Origin: Shinisaurus crocodilurus
Lineage: Eukaryota; Chordata; Lepidosauria; Squamata; Shinisauridae
Assembly (NCBI GenBank): GCA_021292165.1
Contig: JAHFWL010000225.1
Span: forward strand, 1 to 64,000
Reading direction: 5' to 3'
Length of the DNA: 64,000 nt
Made by a program: the position numbers and the translations under genes
Notes under the pieces: model-generated
What the model was told of the DNA's origin: nothing
Database searches by the model: none
Seen by the model: only the letters and a program-made list of their open reading frames with translations
Shown here: piece after piece, positions 62,778-64,000 of the stretch
Position numbering within the stretch: the stretch's first letter is position 1
Layout: the number at the start of each line of letters is the position of its first letter

Positions 62778-62877
62778 CGTTACAGCCATGCCTTTGAACT
62801 ATACTGAACACTATACTGAACACTCATGATGAGCACGCTTACACTGGAGGTGGGACCAGCTGGCATGGCCTTGCTCC

Positions 62878-63318
62878 TAGGGAGGTGCAAATCAGCAAAA
62901 CTTGAGTTTGCCAAAGTTCTCCAGATTCCGACTTGAGTCTGTATCAGATTGCAAGCTTTGGTGTGTTTTTATTTCTTTTCACATGAAAATCTTCACATAT
63001 TTCTGTGCATGTTCCCCCCCCCCAAATGTACGCATCAGTTGTGCACATCTTTGAAATGTACGCATTCTTCTCCCCTTGATTAAAGCATATCTGTGAGCAT
63101 TTTTCAAAAGTACGCATTTTTCATGCACGGTTTTCCAAAGTATGCATGCTGTCGAACACATTTATTTTGGAGGTCCATGAATCACATTGCAAGCTCAGAG
63201 AAATGTACAGACCTTGACTGCAGAGTTGGGTTCAAGTCTTTGTTTAGTCCTGTAGGTAAAAACTGGGTAAATCCTGATAAGAAAATTAAGTGAAACAAAT
63301 TTGTCAGAGACATCCCTG
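62878..63318. mobile_element. MITE-AT with hAT-type 8-bp TSD
   Basis: Ends TAGGGAGGTGC and GACATCCCTG, flanked by cttgctcc (62870-62877) and cttgctct (63319-63326), 7 of 8 identical. The 441-bp body has 'aaagtacgcatttttcatgc' and 'cacattgcaagctcagag', shared inverted with 36690 and 56477. It supports hAT affinity for the MITE-AT group. Confidence 0.75.
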
Positions 63319-64000
63319 CTTGCTCTCGACTCCACAGTCCTGAAAAGGACTATAAAAACATCCCTCAAACAGCTTTTTCTTCAAAGCAGCACAGGACTTC
63401 AAATTTACAAGGGGGGGGGGATCAGCTTTATGACTCCTGCACAGGTTTGTGAAGAAAAGCTCCATGCATGGAAAATGGACCAAAGGCTGTGTGTACTCTA
63501 GGTTAAATAAAATAAAATTCTGCATCCAGGCAATCTAAATTCCATACCAAGCAACGATGGATTCTGCAACTTTTATGCATAATTGCTGTTATTTTGGATT
63601 ATTTATTCTGAACTGGCCACTACTTCGTGCATGCCTTGTTTTGCTAATCACAAGGAAGGACAACAAGCCATACAAGCTTCTGGCATCAGAGTACTAGATA
63701 GCTTATTCAGCAATTCCGGCTTCTCCATTTTTGATATGTATTGTCTACACACTCTCAAGCAAATGTTCACAAGCATGATGACTTGAGACTTGAATTACTT
63801 TTTTAAGTCTGTGATTCTCAGGAAGCTGAATTCTGCACCCAGTACCACATCCTGTACTCTTTCAAAATTCTGTGGCATTCTGAGACACACACAGCACTGG
63901 CCACATCTGAAGTGTTATGGCAATTCAAGGAGAAGACATTGAACTGATGCTATACACAGAAATCATTTTCCGCTAAAATATTCAGCTAGTATGGTAAACC
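63319..64000. other. No gene recognised
   Basis: Unassigned to the window edge, with a G run at about 63411-63420. Frames of about 65-70 codons show no domain. Confidence 0.45.

Noticed and set aside
1..64000. CRISPR array, bacterial operon or phage-like system
   Set aside because: No regularly spaced repeats with unique spacers, no operon-like gene packing. Repeat content is that of a vertebrate genome.

Overview
No host protein-coding exon, rRNA gene, functional tRNA gene or CRISPR array could be supported in this 64 kb. The window looks like non-coding vertebrate nuclear DNA, most likely from a squamate reptile (lizard or snake). That is inferred from the repeats: CR1, L2 and L1 LINE fragments together, tRNA-derived SINEs of a type I associate with lizard genomes, many short hAT and Tigger-like MITEs, and (AAAT)n LINE tails. 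The species cannot be read from the sequence, and turtle or other sauropsid is not excluded. All open frames over about 150 codons, and several shorter ones, are LINE reverse-transcriptase remnants; the rest look like chance frames.

Working names used below. CR1-A, CR1-B and CR1-C are three CR1 3' ends. SINE-T is a tRNA-derived SINE with core cctcacagggttgttgtgag. SINE-A has a tRNA-Ala(TGC)-like head. SINE-5S has a 5S rRNA-like head and a CR1-like tail. MITE-P is a ~135 bp near-perfect palindromic hAT MITE with 8-bp target duplications. MITE-B is a ~200 bp fold-back hAT MITE with CAGNGGAGGC ends. MITE-GC is a 0.4-0.6 kb GC-rich element with ends like GGGTGCAATCCTATG. MITE-AT is an AT-rich hAT-like element with ends like TAGGGATGTGC and many tgcacatttt-type words.

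Layout. 1-3.3 kb: L2 and CR1 ends and a hAT-interrupted CR1 RT relic. 3.3-10 kb: mostly unassigned, with MITE-P and Tigger MITEs. 10-16.7 kb: L2, MITE-GC, an antisense L1, and two CR1-B copies, one split by a Tigger MITE. 16.7-18.2 kb: repeat-poor. 18.2-25.8 kb: dense nested insertions, including an LTR-like block, a CR1-C split by MITE-GC and SINE-T, a complete hAT, an inverted SINE-T pair, and a stack of CR1 containing SINE-A containing a solo LTR. 27-31 kb: nested CR1/L2 and the longest RT frame (L2). 31-50 kb: lower repeat density with several conserved-element-like stretches, three MITE-GC copies and the first SINE-5S. 50.8-53.4 kb: an old SINE-T hit by two hATs, one a CpG-rich element, then the second SINE-5S and a tandem duplication. 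54-59 kb: repeat-poor regulatory-looking DNA plus the third SINE-5S. 58.8-64 kb: L2, Tigger, a MITE-GC holding a fresh L1, a CpG-rich double palindrome, two MITE-B and a hAT-type MITE-AT.

The pattern (no exons, repeat-poor islands rich in TAAT-type homeodomain words, many layered insertions) fits an intergenic or large-intron regulatory landscape. That is inference. Family names come from remembered features of the families, not from a database search.
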